A stretch of DNA of 64,000 bases from an uncultured Lachnospiraceae bacterium (GTDB lineage: Bacteria > Bacillota > Clostridia > Lachnospirales > Lachnospiraceae): positions 62,001 through 126,000 of the forward strand of contig CADAKQ010000013.1 of NCBI GenBank assembly GCA_902788555.1. Direction: 5' to 3'. A program made the position numbers and the translations under genes. Under the pieces are notes generated by a model. The model did no database searches. It was not told the origin of the DNA and saw only the letters and a program-made list of their open reading frames with translations. Positions 28,327 through 38,618 of the stretch are shown here, piece by piece (within the stretch, counting starts at the first letter, position 1; each line of letters opens with the position of its first letter).

Positions 28327-28469
28327 GGGACAGGCGCCTTGACGATTATTGTATATTTATCGACTGTATGAAAAAATGTGCACGCATGGCACGTGCTACT
28401 TAACGCCATGCTTTGCACATTTTTCATACAGTCTTATATACTCATGTAATGTGACAAGGTGCCTGTCCC
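28327..28469. repeat. 143-bp foldback (MITE-like) element upstream of the zf-HC2 gene
   Basis: The outer arms GGGACAGGCGCCTTG (28327-28341) and CAAGGTGCCTGTCCC (28455-28469) match at 14 of 15 positions. The inner 29-base arms at 28362-28390 and 28405-28433 (GACTGTATGAAAAA...) are also near-perfect inverted repeats. The whole element folds into one long hairpin without coding capacity. It lies between the convergently read ilvC end region and the zf-HC2 start, and could end transcription or shape the 5' leader. Confidence 0.88.
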
Positions 28470-28506
28470 ATTAAAACATTTCTATCTATGATATTAAAAA
28501 TAAGTC

Positions 28507-29544
<1,038 letters not shown>

Positions 29545-29599
29545 TTAATAAATAAAAAAATATATGTTATTACTTTAAAAAGTAAGTAATGACCTTAAA

Positions 29600-30082
29600 T
29601 TAATTATTACCTCTGGTAAGTCCGGTAAGACCGGTTCTTACCATCTCACCGATTTCAAAGCCGTCAAGTAAGGTTATAAACGCTTCTATCTTACTTGCAT
29701 TACCTGTCATCTCAACCATAACAGAATCTACAGAAACATCAACAACCTTAGCCCTGAAAACATCTGCAAGAGATATAATCTGTTGTCTTTGTTCGGAATT
29801 AACATTAATCTTAGCTAAAAGAAGCTCTCTGCAAACCGACTCGCCATCCTTAAGCTGTGTAATGGATTTGACATCTTCAAGTTTGAGAAGCTGTTTTTCA
29901 ATCTGGTTAAGAATCCTGTCATCACCGCTTACAGCAACTGTCATTCTTGAAAACTGAGGATTTTCTGTTACACCTACAGATAAGCTGTCAATATTATATC
30001 CTCTTCTGCTAAATAATCCGGCAACTCTGCTAAGTACTCCGGAGGTGTTATCAACTAATAAAGATAATACCATTTTTTTCAT
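29600..30082 (-). CDS. ilvN: Acetolactate synthase small (regulatory) subunit
   Basis: The 160-residue protein has an N-terminal ACT domain (SLLVDNTSGVLSRVAGLFSRR) and the ALS_ss C-terminal domain. It confers valine feedback on the catalytic subunit IlvB. No ilvB gene is present in the window, so the catalytic partner must be encoded elsewhere. It is followed by ilvC and preceded by metH at a distance of 68 bp. Confidence 0.93.
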   Translation of the reverse strand: MKKMVLSLLVDNTSGVLSRVAGLFSRRGYNIDSLSVGVTENPQFSRMTVAVSGDDRILNQIEKQLLKLEDVKSITQLKDGESVCRELLLAKINVNSEQRQQIISLADVFRAKVVDVSVDSVMVEMTGNASKIEAFITLLDGFEIGEMVRTGLTGLTRGNN

Positions 30083-30150
30083 GTTACAAATCCACCTTTC
30101 AACTAATAAATCAAATTTATTCTTTTATCCATAAAGCTTATTTTAACCAT

Positions 30151-32580
30151 TTAAGCCTTGTCTGTCAATAGTTTCTCTACTAACTTGACAGCTTCATTCG
30201 CATCTTTTGAATAACCGTCAGCCCCTATTTCATCCGCAAAATTTTGACTTACAACAGCACCGCCGATTATAACCTTGTAACCAAGCTTATTCTTTTTGAC
30301 ATAATCAACCACATCCTTCATTTTCATCATAGTAGTTGTCATAAGTGCGGATAAGCCGATTACCGATGCATTATTTTCTTCTGCTGCCTTAATTATAATC
30401 TCCAACGGAACATCCTTTCCGAGGTCTATAACGTTATATCCGTAATTTCTCAGCATAAGACAGACAAGATTTTTTCCGATATCATGAATATCTCCCTCAA
30501 CAGTGGCCATTATAACAGTTTCCCTGCTCGGTCCTTTATTATCCCCCAAAAGTGGTGTTATATAATTGATAGCCATATCCATAGCAGTCGCCCCGGCTAT
30601 AAGCTGCGGAAGAAAATATTTCTTTTTTTCAAATAATTCTCCTACCTTATTTACGGCAGGAATCAAATCATTATCAATTATATCCTTCGGAGCACGTCCA
30701 TTATTTATATCCGCCTTTACATCATCTATGATGGATTCCTTATTGCCCTTTACCACATCAATGTAGATTTTGCTTCCTTCAAGCTGTGAGGATTTTTTTT
30801 TATCTGCATCAGCCGCAATATTTGTTACAGCTACCACATTTTCAACATACCTGTTATCCGAGTTATCTTTAGCCTTAAGCAAATCCGATGCAAGTGCTGC
30901 ATTCATAAGCTGTGACTGTTCAGGATTACATATAGCCATTGTAAGTCCTTTATCTATCGCCATAGTAAGAAATGCTGTATTTATATTGATTCGTTCAGGC
31001 AAACCAAAGGAAATATTGGATAAACCGCATACGGTCGGAATACCCAATTCTTTTTTGCAAAATTCAATCGTGTTAAGGGTTTCTACTGCTGCCATCCTAT
31101 TTGCTCCTACAGTTGAAACAAGACCGTCTATAACAAGATTCTCCCTCGGAACCCCCTCTTCATCAGCAACTGCTAAAAGTTTACCGATTATCTCTTTTTT
31201 CTCATCAAGACTTTCAGGAAGTCCTTTATCCGAAAGCGGAAGCAATATACACATAGCACCATATTTTTTTGCAATTCTCATAAGCGGTCTGCACTTTTTT
31301 TCCTCATATGAAATGGAATTAATAAGTGCTCTTCCCGGATATATTCTAAGGGCCGCTTCAATAACATCAATATGACTTGAATCTATACAAAGAGGTAAAT
31401 CTGTTACGCTTATAACCGAATAAATGGCTTTTTTCATCATTGAAAGCTCATCTATTCCGTTGGTACCCATATTTATGTCAAGAATATCCGCTCCATGCTC
31501 TTCCTGACTTTCCGCCATAGAAGAAACCAAATCAAGCTTTCCTGCCCTAAGCTCCTCCTGAAGCTTTTTCTTACCTGTAGGATTAATTCTCTCACCTATA
31601 ACAAGAAATCTTCCGTCTATATCAAGCTCACACACTTTACTTTCACTCGCAAGAACCCCCTTCGCATTACATACATCATCAGGAGTAAGACAGACATCAA
31701 TATGCTTAACCGCCCTGCTAAGTGCTTCTATATGTTTCGGAGTCGAACCGCAGCAGCCTCCTACAAGCCTTACACCTGCCTCCACAAGCTCTCTTCCGTA
31801 TCCTGCAAATTCTGCCGGAGTCATCGGATATTTCGTCTTTCCGTCTATAAACTCAGGCAAACCGTTATTTGGCTTTGCAAACACAGGCACCTTGGCATAT
31901 CTTAGCATACGCTTTATAAACGGAACCATCTCGCCGGGACCGGTAGAACAGTTTATACCAACAGCATCCGCTCCTAAGGATTGTAACACAACAACTGCCG
32001 CTTCAGGTGTTGCACCAAATAAGGTCTTTCCATCTTCATTAAAGCTAAGGCTCACCATAACAGGAAGCTCACACACCTCTTTTATAGCTATAACCGCAGC
32101 TCTTGATTCCGCCAGACTCATCATTGTTTCAACAATAAAAAGATCAACACCCGCCTTATAAAGTATTTCAGCCTGTTCTTTGTATACATCTACGAGCTCT
32201 TCAAACTCCATATCTCCAACAGGCATAAGCTGCTTTCCTGTCATTGTCAAATCTCCGGCGACGTAACCTCTCATGCCCTCCAGACTTATTGCCTTTTTAG
32301 TAAGCTTTACAAGCTCTGTATTTATTTCAATAATTTTATCCGCAAGTCCATATTCGGCAAGCTTTATTCTGTTACCTGTGAAGGTTGGAGCAAGAAGTAT
32401 ATTGCTTCCCGCTCTGATATAGCTTCTTTGAAGCTCCAACAGATGCTTAGGATTGTCCAGTATCCACTGCTCGGGACAAACCCCCATAGGCATTCCCTTT
32501 TCAAATAAATTCGTACCCGTTGCACCATCCAAAATTACAATTCTTTGTTCAATTAATCTTTTAAATAATTCTCTGTTCAT
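30151..32580 (-). CDS. metH: Cobalamin-dependent methionine synthase lacking the activation domain
   Basis: The 809-residue enzyme transfers a methyl group from methyltetrahydrofolate to homocysteine. The homocysteine domain (~1-295) has the zinc cysteines in GINCSTGP (~210) and GGCCGSTP (~275). A pterin-binding domain (~325-570) is followed by the B12-binding domain with GDIHDIGKN (~695), whose histidine is the lower cobalt ligand. The SAM-binding reactivation domain of the 1,200-residue E. coli type is absent. Reactivation must therefore come from another protein; a candidate is the ASKHA protein at 8317-9420. Its start overlaps the stop of the purine nucleoside phosphorylase gene by 4 bp. 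Confidence 0.94.
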   Translation of the reverse strand: MNRELFKRLIEQRIVILDGATGTNLFEKGMPMGVCPEQWILDNPKHLLELQRSYIRAGSNILLAPTFTGNRIKLAEYGLADKIIEINTELVKLTKKAISLEGMRGYVAGDLTMTGKQLMPVGDMEFEELVDVYKEQAEILYKAGVDLFIVETMMSLAESRAAVIAIKEVCELPVMVSLSFNEDGKTLFGATPEAAVVVLQSLGADAVGINCSTGPGEMVPFIKRMLRYAKVPVFAKPNNGLPEFIDGKTKYPMTPAEFAGYGRELVEAGVRLVGGCCGSTPKHIEALSRAVKHIDVCLTPDDVCNAKGVLASESKVCELDIDGRFLVIGERINPTGKKKLQEELRAGKLDLVSSMAESQEEHGADILDINMGTNGIDELSMMKKAIYSVISVTDLPLCIDSSHIDVIEAALRIYPGRALINSISYEEKKCRPLMRIAKKYGAMCILLPLSDKGLPESLDEKKEIIGKLLAVADEEGVPRENLVIDGLVSTVGANRMAAVETLNTIEFCKKELGIPTVCGLSNISFGLPERININTAFLTMAIDKGLTMAICNPEQSQLMNAALASDLLKAKDNSDNRYVENVVAVTNIAADADKKKSSQLEGSKIYIDVVKGNKESIIDDVKADINNGRAPKDIIDNDLIPAVNKVGELFEKKKYFLPQLIAGATAMDMAINYITPLLGDNKGPSRETVIMATVEGDIHDIGKNLVCLMLRNYGYNVIDLGKDVPLEIIIKAAEENNASVIGLSALMTTTMMKMKDVVDYVKKNKLGYKVIIGGAVVSQNFADEIGADGYSKDANEAVKLVEKLLTDKA

Positions 32581-33419
32581 TTTATTCTTTTAATAAACTC
32601 CTTAACAAGACCGGAAAAATTTTCTGAAATTTTATCTGCTGTCTCTTTAACCTCTTCATGATTAAGAGCAGTTTTGCTAATACCTGCTGCCATATTGGTT
32701 ATACAAGAAATACCTGCAATCTTCATCCCCATATGATTCGCTGCCATAGCCTCACATGCTGTACTCATACCTACTGCATCCGCACCTAATGCCTTATACA
32801 TATTTATCTCAGCAGGAGTTTCATAATTAGGACCTGTAGTTTGAAGATAAACACCATCTTTAAGTTCAATACACATCTCGTTTGAAATATCATGTAACAG
32901 CCTTATAAGCTCTTTATCGTAAACTGTTGACATATCAGGAAATCTTACACCTAAAGTTCCCGGATTTTCGCCTATAAGCGGCGAAGGTACAAAGGATGTT
33001 ATATGATCCTTTATAGCCATAAGTGTTCCCGGATAAAAGCTTTCATTTATTCCGCCGGCTGCATTGGTAAGTATAAGAGTTTTTGCACCGAGAAGCTTCA
33101 TAAGTCTTACAGGCATAACCACCTTATCCATAGGATAACCTTCATAATAATGAACTCTTCCCTGCATAACAATTATTTTCTTGTCAAAAAGCTTACCGAC
33201 AATATATCTTCCTTCATGTCCCGAGACGGTTGAAACGGGAAAGTCAGGAATATCCTTATACTCAATAATTGTTTTGTCTTCAATATTATCCGCAAAATTC
33301 CCAAGCCCCGAACCAAGTATAAGTGCTATATCGGGTTCATATTTTATTTTATAAATTATGCTGTCAAATGAATTCAGTAAATCTTTTTCTGCTTTTGTCA
33401 CCTTTTTAAACCTCACCAA
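32577..33419 (-). CDS. Purine nucleoside phosphorylase
   Basis: The 280-residue protein is a trimeric-type purine nucleoside phosphorylase, which splits inosine or guanosine with phosphate for purine salvage. GSGLGNFADNI, GHEGRYIVG, TNAAGGINESFYPG and the purine-site segment TGPNYETPAEI are all present, as is MSTACEAMAANHMGM. It is coupled to metH by a 4-bp overlap, an arrangement that may tie nucleoside salvage to the methyl cycle. Substrate specificity for methylthioadenosine instead of inosine cannot be fully excluded from the sequence. Confidence 0.9.
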   Translation of the reverse strand: MVRFKKVTKAEKDLLNSFDSIIYKIKYEPDIALILGSGLGNFADNIEDKTIIEYKDIPDFPVSTVSGHEGRYIVGKLFDKKIIVMQGRVHYYEGYPMDKVVMPVRLMKLLGAKTLILTNAAGGINESFYPGTLMAIKDHITSFVPSPLIGENPGTLGVRFPDMSTVYDKELIRLLHDISNEMCIELKDGVYLQTTGPNYETPAEINMYKALGADAVGMSTACEAMAANHMGMKIAGISCITNMAAGISKTALNHEEVKETADKISENFSGLVKEFIKRIK

Positions 33420-33458
33420 TAAATCATTATATTTCTATACGTTTTATCCTTTAATCTT

Positions 33459-34994
33459 TCAGTTAAGATAAGTTATTTCATCCTCCCAATAACATACAAC
33501 AGGCATTCCCTTTTCAACCAGTTCAAATATCTCTCCGGCAGCATCTAAAGGAAGATTGATACAGCCGTGTGAACCATCATATTTATAGTAATCCTCTCCG
33601 AATTTGGATTTCCATGTTGCATCATGCATTCCTATACCTCCGTTAAACGGCATCCAGTAAGCGACCGGTGTTTCGTATCCCGGTCCTCTTAAAATTGCAT
33701 GCTGCTGTGTATAGGTTATAGGATATACGCCTCCCGGTGTTCCCATTCCCCTGCTTTCATTTCCTGAAACGCACAGTGAATCATATACAACCTTTCCGTC
33801 TCTGATAATATAAACATGCTGGTCGGTTAAATCAATTTCAACATAATTATCACCTATATCATTTATGTCTGATAAAGTATATCCCTCAACCAAACAGGCA
33901 GGAGCTTTGACAAAGTCCTTTTTCTTTATAATCTCATCGTAAAGCTCCTCCGCCTCAGTCTCAGCATCAATCTGCCAGCCATAATATCCTCCGCTTACGA
34001 GAATATGCTTTTTATCATGTGTATAAAATTCCCTATCCTTATGATATGTGGTAAACTGCTCTGCAAATTTATCAGCATAGAGCTTTACATTTGTCTTACT
34101 AATTTGTACATTACCTTTGCTGTCTATATAAGCCATTTTAGTAAGCTCGTCCTTTGGAATCTGATATATATAACCTCCAAAATCATACTGTGCCTTTATA
34201 TCAAGAAAATCATCGGCCTTCTTTATGGTTTCAGCAATTACAGTAGAGTCAGAGGTAATCATTGCCTCCTTATAGCACCCCTCTTCATCCATATCAATCT
34301 CATCATCGTATTCATCAATGGCAGATTTATAGGCTTCCTTTACAAGCTCCTTTTCAAGTACGGTTCCGTCGGTTTCATTTATAAGCTTAACCTCACCATC
34401 CTCAAGTCTTACGTAAGCATTTTCCGGCTCGACCATATTTGATTTATCAAGATAAAAAAGCTTATCCAAATATTCATCTAAAGCTTTTTCATCATAAACC
34501 AGCTTATATCCAACCTGATAATCGCTGTCCTCAAAAAAATACACAAACCATAAAAACGGATTTTGATTTTTCTTTATTTCACTTATACTTTTTTTAAGCT
34601 TCGCCTTTGCCCCCAAATCATCAGGCTTAAGGGTTTCGCTTCCGTTCCTGTAATCTGCTTTAAGTGTGTAAGCATCAGCATCAGCCTGTATTAGCTCATT
34701 TGCGCTTTTTACACTTTTATACGAAACATCATATCCGTTAATTTTAGAATTTTCAATAAAAAACTTGGAACAATATAATACTCCGGCAAAATATACTAAA
34801 ATAATTGAAGCAAGTATAATCAATCCTGCTTTTTTACGTTTTTTCTTCTTGTTTTTATATGTCTCTACACTTGGATCAATAAAAGGAATAAGTGAAATGT
34901 CAGAATCTTTTTTGCTTTTGTCGGCAATTACTTCATTATCTTTATTTTCATTATTTTCATTATTTTCTTTTTTTTCTTCTGTAAGCTTATCCAT
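33459..34994 (-). CDS. Membrane-anchored L,D-transpeptidase (YkuD) with peptidoglycan-binding domains
   Basis: The 511-residue protein has a charged cytoplasmic N-terminus with an NEN-rich stretch, one membrane helix (~56-77), about 300 extracellular residues resembling two PG_binding_4 domains, and a C-terminal YkuD domain (~375-510). The catalytic motif is SHGCINLP (~475-482), with the nucleophilic cysteine present. Such enzymes make 3-3 cross-links in peptidoglycan and are insensitive to most penicillins. Other wall genes follow it in the window (metallophosphoesterase and carboxypeptidase). The neighbouring 213-bp upstream gap is AT-rich and shows no gene. Confidence 0.92.
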   Translation of the reverse strand: MDKLTEEKKENNENNENKDNEVIADKSKKDSDISLIPFIDPSVETYKNKKKKRKKAGLIILASIILVYFAGVLYCSKFFIENSKINGYDVSYKSVKSANELIQADADAYTLKADYRNGSETLKPDDLGAKAKLKKSISEIKKNQNPFLWFVYFFEDSDYQVGYKLVYDEKALDEYLDKLFYLDKSNMVEPENAYVRLEDGEVKLINETDGTVLEKELVKEAYKSAIDEYDDEIDMDEEGCYKEAMITSDSTVIAETIKKADDFLDIKAQYDFGGYIYQIPKDELTKMAYIDSKGNVQISKTNVKLYADKFAEQFTTYHKDREFYTHDKKHILVSGGYYGWQIDAETEAEELYDEIIKKKDFVKAPACLVEGYTLSDINDIGDNYVEIDLTDQHVYIIRDGKVVYDSLCVSGNESRGMGTPGGVYPITYTQQHAILRGPGYETPVAYWMPFNGGIGMHDATWKSKFGEDYYKYDGSHGCINLPLDAAGEIFELVEKGMPVVCYWEDEITYLN

Positions 34995-35207
34995 AATTTG
35001 ATTATATGCAGATTAAATACTACATGTATCCTTTCATTCTCTAATTACAGTAATCAATAAAAATAACAACTGAAGATAATAATATATTAAACAGAGATAT
35101 TTTTCAATACAAAAATGATATATAAACACATTTTGTTGTATATTTTTCTTATATTATGCACATTATATTGTGTTTAAAAGCATTTTTATTATTAAATTTT
35201 ATTAATA

Positions 35208-36089
35208 TTAAAGTTCAATAAGTATAAGCTCGGGTACATTATTTAATCTGAGCTTTATTGAGTGAGAACCCAATCCACCCGATAAAATCATAATGGTATT
35301 ATCCTTTTTATACTCGCCATAATCATAATGAGGAAAGAGTCTCGGCTTTGGTGAAACAACTCCGCCGATAAAAGGAAGCCTTACCATGCCGCCATGAATG
35401 TGTCCCGAAAGAATCAGATCCGCTCCCCATTCCACATAGCTTTCGAAATATTCGGGATTATGAGCTATCAATATATTATATTCTTCCTTATTAGGTCTTC
35501 CGAGATTTTTTATTATTTCAGCTTCGGATAAATTTTTTTTAGAAAACCTCTGATAATAGGCCAGTTCCAAATCAAGACCGAATATATTTATCCGCTTACC
35601 GCCTTTAGATACAGAAAGTCTTTTATTGTCCATATAATATATTTTTTTATTCTTACTATTATTATTTAAAATACTTTGGTATTTTATCCAATCTTTTTTC
35701 AGGTGAACACTTTCAAGCATCCTTCTTTCATGATTTCCAACTCCGTAATATATATCAGCTATATCTGATATTTTCACAATAAATTCTGCCGTTTTGAAAT
35801 TTAAAGTTTTATTTTCGGAATTTGCAACCGGCATATCACCTGCAATTATAATAAAATCCGGTTTTAATTCTTTTATTCTATTATATAATACTTCGTTATC
35901 CTTGCCGTAACACGCATTATGAAGATCCGAAAGCATTACAATTCTTGTATTTTTAAATGTATCCGGAACTTTATCATTTGTAATTTTATATGTTTTAACA
36001 TTGAATTTTTTATGCTCTCTTATGCTTTCCGATACTACAATCAAGGCAGCGATAATCAGTATTATGATAATGTACAATAAAACCTTCAA
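35208..36089 (-). CDS. Membrane-associated calcineurin-like metallophosphoesterase
   Basis: The 293-residue product starts with a membrane helix (residues 3-21) followed by a phosphoesterase domain. The metal-ligand motifs LSDLHN (~53), GDM (~82), GNHE (~118) and SGHIHGG (~230) are intact. It resembles the YkuE/YaeI group, some of which act on lipid-linked substrates at the membrane; the real substrate is not known. It follows the carboxypeptidase gene by about 40 bp. Confidence 0.87.
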   Translation of the reverse strand: MKVLLYIIIILIIAALIVVSESIREHKKFNVKTYKITNDKVPDTFKNTRIVMLSDLHNACYGKDNEVLYNRIKELKPDFIIIAGDMPVANSENKTLNFKTAEFIVKISDIADIYYGVGNHERRMLESVHLKKDWIKYQSILNNNSKNKKIYYMDNKRLSVSKGGKRINIFGLDLELAYYQRFSKKNLSEAEIIKNLGRPNKEEYNILIAHNPEYFESYVEWGADLILSGHIHGGMVRLPFIGGVVSPKPRLFPHYDYGEYKKDNTIMILSGGLGSHSIKLRLNNVPELILIEL

Positions 36090-36129
36090 AGTCTTTCTCC
36101 CTTCTGTGTAAGCACAATGTACACTTTGC

Positions 36130-37320
36130 TCATTGTATCATAAGTGTTTTCTCAAATAAACCCTTCAAGCTCTGAAAATATGATAATTTTTCTATATTCT
36201 CGGCAGCATAAATGTATTCCTCATGTATAACTTTTCCGTCATAGGAATACTGAACCACCCCAACAACATCACCTTCGTATAACGGAGCTTCAAGGTTATT
36301 ATACAACACAATCTCCTTTATTACCATTTCAGGTTTTTCGTCAACAAGAACAAATTGATTATCTGTAATAGGTTCAAAGGAAACATTTTCCTTTATTCCG
36401 TTTAATACAGGTATTTTTAAATCCGCCGGTAAGGTTTCCGTATCATTATATATACTGCATTTAGCAAAGCCAAAGTCTAAAAGCTTTCCTGCCTCGCTGT
36501 TTCTTATTTCCTTTGTGTCAGCTCCCATTATAACAGCTATAAGCTCTATACCATTTCTGTTGGCTGTTGCCGACATGCAATACTTTGCCTGTGAGGTGTA
36601 ACCCGTCTTAAGTCCTGTAGCGCCTGTATACTGGTTTAAAAATTTATTTGTATTGGCAAGATCAAACTGACTTTCTCCTCTTCTTGTTCTATGTATTATC
36701 GAATCCATCCATATAGTTGAATAATCCTTTATATCAGGATGCTTTGTTATCAGCTCTCTTGACATAATTGCAATATCCCTTGCAGTCGTAAGATGTGCTT
36801 CATTTTCAAGACCGCATGCATTTGCGAAATTGGTATTATTCATACCAAGCTCCTTAGCCTTTTCATTCATCATTCCTACAAAGGCTTCCTCACTTCCTGC
36901 TATATGCTCTGCCATAGCAACAGCCGCATCATTGCCGGATGCAACCTCTATACATTTAATCATATCTTTTACAGTCTGTTCTTCTCCTGCCTCAAAGAAA
37001 CACTGTGAGCCACCCATGGATGCTGCATGCTCTGAAACCGTAACAATATCATCAAGTGTCATGCTCCCTTCATCCAAGGCTTCAAATATTAATAAAAGTG
37101 TCATTATTTTTGTAACCGAAGCAGGTCTAAGCATCTCATCAGCATTCTTTTCGTAAAGAATTCTTCCCGTACTTGCTTCCATTACAATAGCAGATTTTGA
37201 CTGAAGTGATAAAACATCCGCTTCAGTTTGTTCATCAGCTTCCTCGGCAAAAGTAACATATGAGCCTGATATCAGGCTTATGCTTAATAATACAATAATT
37301 ATTTTTTTTAATAATTTCAT
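36130..37320 (-). CDS. dacF: D-alanyl-D-alanine carboxypeptidase (penicillin-binding protein 5 type)
   Basis: The 396-residue secreted enzyme trims the terminal D-Ala from peptidoglycan stem peptides. It has a signal peptide (~1-26, ending SYVTFAEEA) and the serine-protease-like triad of motifs SVTK (~67), SGN (~128) and KTG (~236), followed by the PBP5 C-terminal beta domain (~295-370). It stands divergent from the DAHP synthase gene and heads a minus-strand group of wall genes. The exact paralogue (dacF, dacA or dacB) cannot be fixed from the sequence alone. Confidence 0.9.
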   Translation of the reverse strand: MKLLKKIIIVLLSISLISGSYVTFAEEADEQTEADVLSLQSKSAIVMEASTGRILYEKNADEMLRPASVTKIMTLLLIFEALDEGSMTLDDIVTVSEHAASMGGSQCFFEAGEEQTVKDMIKCIEVASGNDAAVAMAEHIAGSEEAFVGMMNEKAKELGMNNTNFANACGLENEAHLTTARDIAIMSRELITKHPDIKDYSTIWMDSIIHRTRRGESQFDLANTNKFLNQYTGATGLKTGYTSQAKYCMSATANRNGIELIAVIMGADTKEIRNSEAGKLLDFGFAKCSIYNDTETLPADLKIPVLNGIKENVSFEPITDNQFVLVDEKPEMVIKEIVLYNNLEAPLYEGDVVGVVQYSYDGKVIHEEYIYAAENIEKLSYFQSLKGLFEKTLMIQ

Positions 37321-37388
37321 TTAAAATATTCCTTTTTCATTTACTTTAATATATTATATTATTTATTAAACTTTTTATGATAAAAGAC

Positions 37389-37417
37389 TTGACTTTTTCA
37401 CTTTAATCCGTTAAACT
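37389..37417 (+). promoter_or_regulatory. Promoter of the DAHP synthase gene
   Basis: TTGACT (37389-37394), a 17-bp spacer and TAAACT (37412-37417) form a good sigma-A promoter about 50 bp before the start codon. GAGGAGATG lies close to the ATG at 37469. Confidence 0.6.
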
Positions 37418-37468
37418 GCAAAAGTGAATTTGTTATATTACTTTAAACTAATATGAGGAGATGTTATT

Positions 37469-38497
37469 ATGAGTATTAAGCTTGTTAAAAAGTTACCAAC
37501 CGAAGAAGAATTAAAGGCTATGCTGCCTCTTGATGAAGGTCTTGCTAAAATAAAAAAGGACAGAGATGAAGAAATTAAAAAGATTTTTGACGGTCGCTCG
37601 GATAAATTTCTATTTATTATCGGTCCTTGCTCTGCTGACAGTGAAGAGCCTGTTATGGAATATCTTAACAGACTTGCCGAGCTTCAAAAGGAGGTAAATG
37701 ACAAAATACTTGTAATACCGAGAATATATACCGGTAAGCCAAGGACTACAGGTGCAGGATACAAGGGAATGGTTCATCAGCCTAATCCCGAGAAAGAAGC
37801 TGATATGTCCGAAGGTCTTATTGCTATAAGAAAGCTTCATCTTCGCTGTATCAAGGAAACAGGTATGGCCGGTGCCGATGAGATGCTTTATGCCGAAAAC
37901 ACTCATTATGTTGATGACCTTATCGCTTACCATGCGATAGGTGCAAGAAGTGTTGAGGATCAGATTCACAGACTTACAGCCAGCGGAATTGATGTTCCGG
38001 TCGGAATGAAAAATCCAACCAGCGGCGACCTTACGGTTATGATGAACTCCTGTCTTGCCGGACAGACAAGCCATATATATATGTATAAGGGATATCAGGC
38101 TGAAACCTCAGGCAACCCATATACACACTGTATCTTACGAGGAGGTCTTGATAAATACGGAACCACAGTCCCAAATTATCACTATGACGACTTACTTCGC
38201 CTTGTTGATGCATACGGCAAATTTGATTTACAAAATCCTGCATGTATAGTTGATGCAAACCACAACAACTCGGGTAAGAAATGGGCAGAACAGCCACGTA
38301 TAGTTAAAGAGGTACTTCACTCCTGCCGACACAATGACGATATCAAAAAGCTTGTCAAAGGCGTAATGGTTGAGAGCTACCTTGAAGACGGAAACCAGCC
38401 TATCGGAGGCGGTTGCTATGGTAAATCTATCACAGATCCATGTCTTGGATGGGACAAAACAAGAAAGCTTCTTCTTGATGTAGCTGAACTTCTTTAG
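37469..38497 (+). CDS. 3-deoxy-7-phosphoheptulonate synthase (class I, AroG/AroF type)
   Basis: The 342-residue enzyme condenses phosphoenolpyruvate with erythrose-4-phosphate, the first step of aromatic amino-acid synthesis. Recognisable segments are IIGPCSADSEEPVMEYL, RIYTGKPRTTGAGYKG, GMKNPTSGD and the metal-binding IVDANHNNSGK. It matches the 350-residue AroF/G/H type and has no extra chorismate mutase or ACT domain, so feedback would act on the barrel itself. It is the first of only two plus-strand genes. No T-box or leader peptide is visible upstream. Confidence 0.94.
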   Translation: MSIKLVKKLPTEEELKAMLPLDEGLAKIKKDRDEEIKKIFDGRSDKFLFIIGPCSADSEEPVMEYLNRLAELQKEVNDKILVIPRIYTGKPRTTGAGYKGMVHQPNPEKEADMSEGLIAIRKLHLRCIKETGMAGADEMLYAENTHYVDDLIAYHAIGARSVEDQIHRLTASGIDVPVGMKNPTSGDLTVMMNSCLAGQTSHIYMYKGYQAETSGNPYTHCILRGGLDKYGTTVPNYHYDDLLRLVDAYGKFDLQNPACIVDANHNNSGKKWAEQPRIVKEVLHSCRHNDDIKKLVKGVMVESYLEDGNQPIGGGCYGKSITDPCLGWDKTRKLLLDVAELL

Positions 38498-38618
38498 TCT
38501 TTTATGAACGAAAATGGATAAGTTGTGCAGGTGTATCTGATAACAAGAAACTTCTCCGTATCACTTATGTTCTAATATGAATATAATAAGATAATTAGAT
38601 ATATTTGCGGGGATTTTT

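Noticed and set aside
28289..28506. T-box or other riboswitch near ilvC, ilvN, ilvA or asnB
   Set aside because: I looked for T-box features (specifier region, TGGNACC bulge) before these genes and saw none. The gaps are too short or filled by foldback elements.
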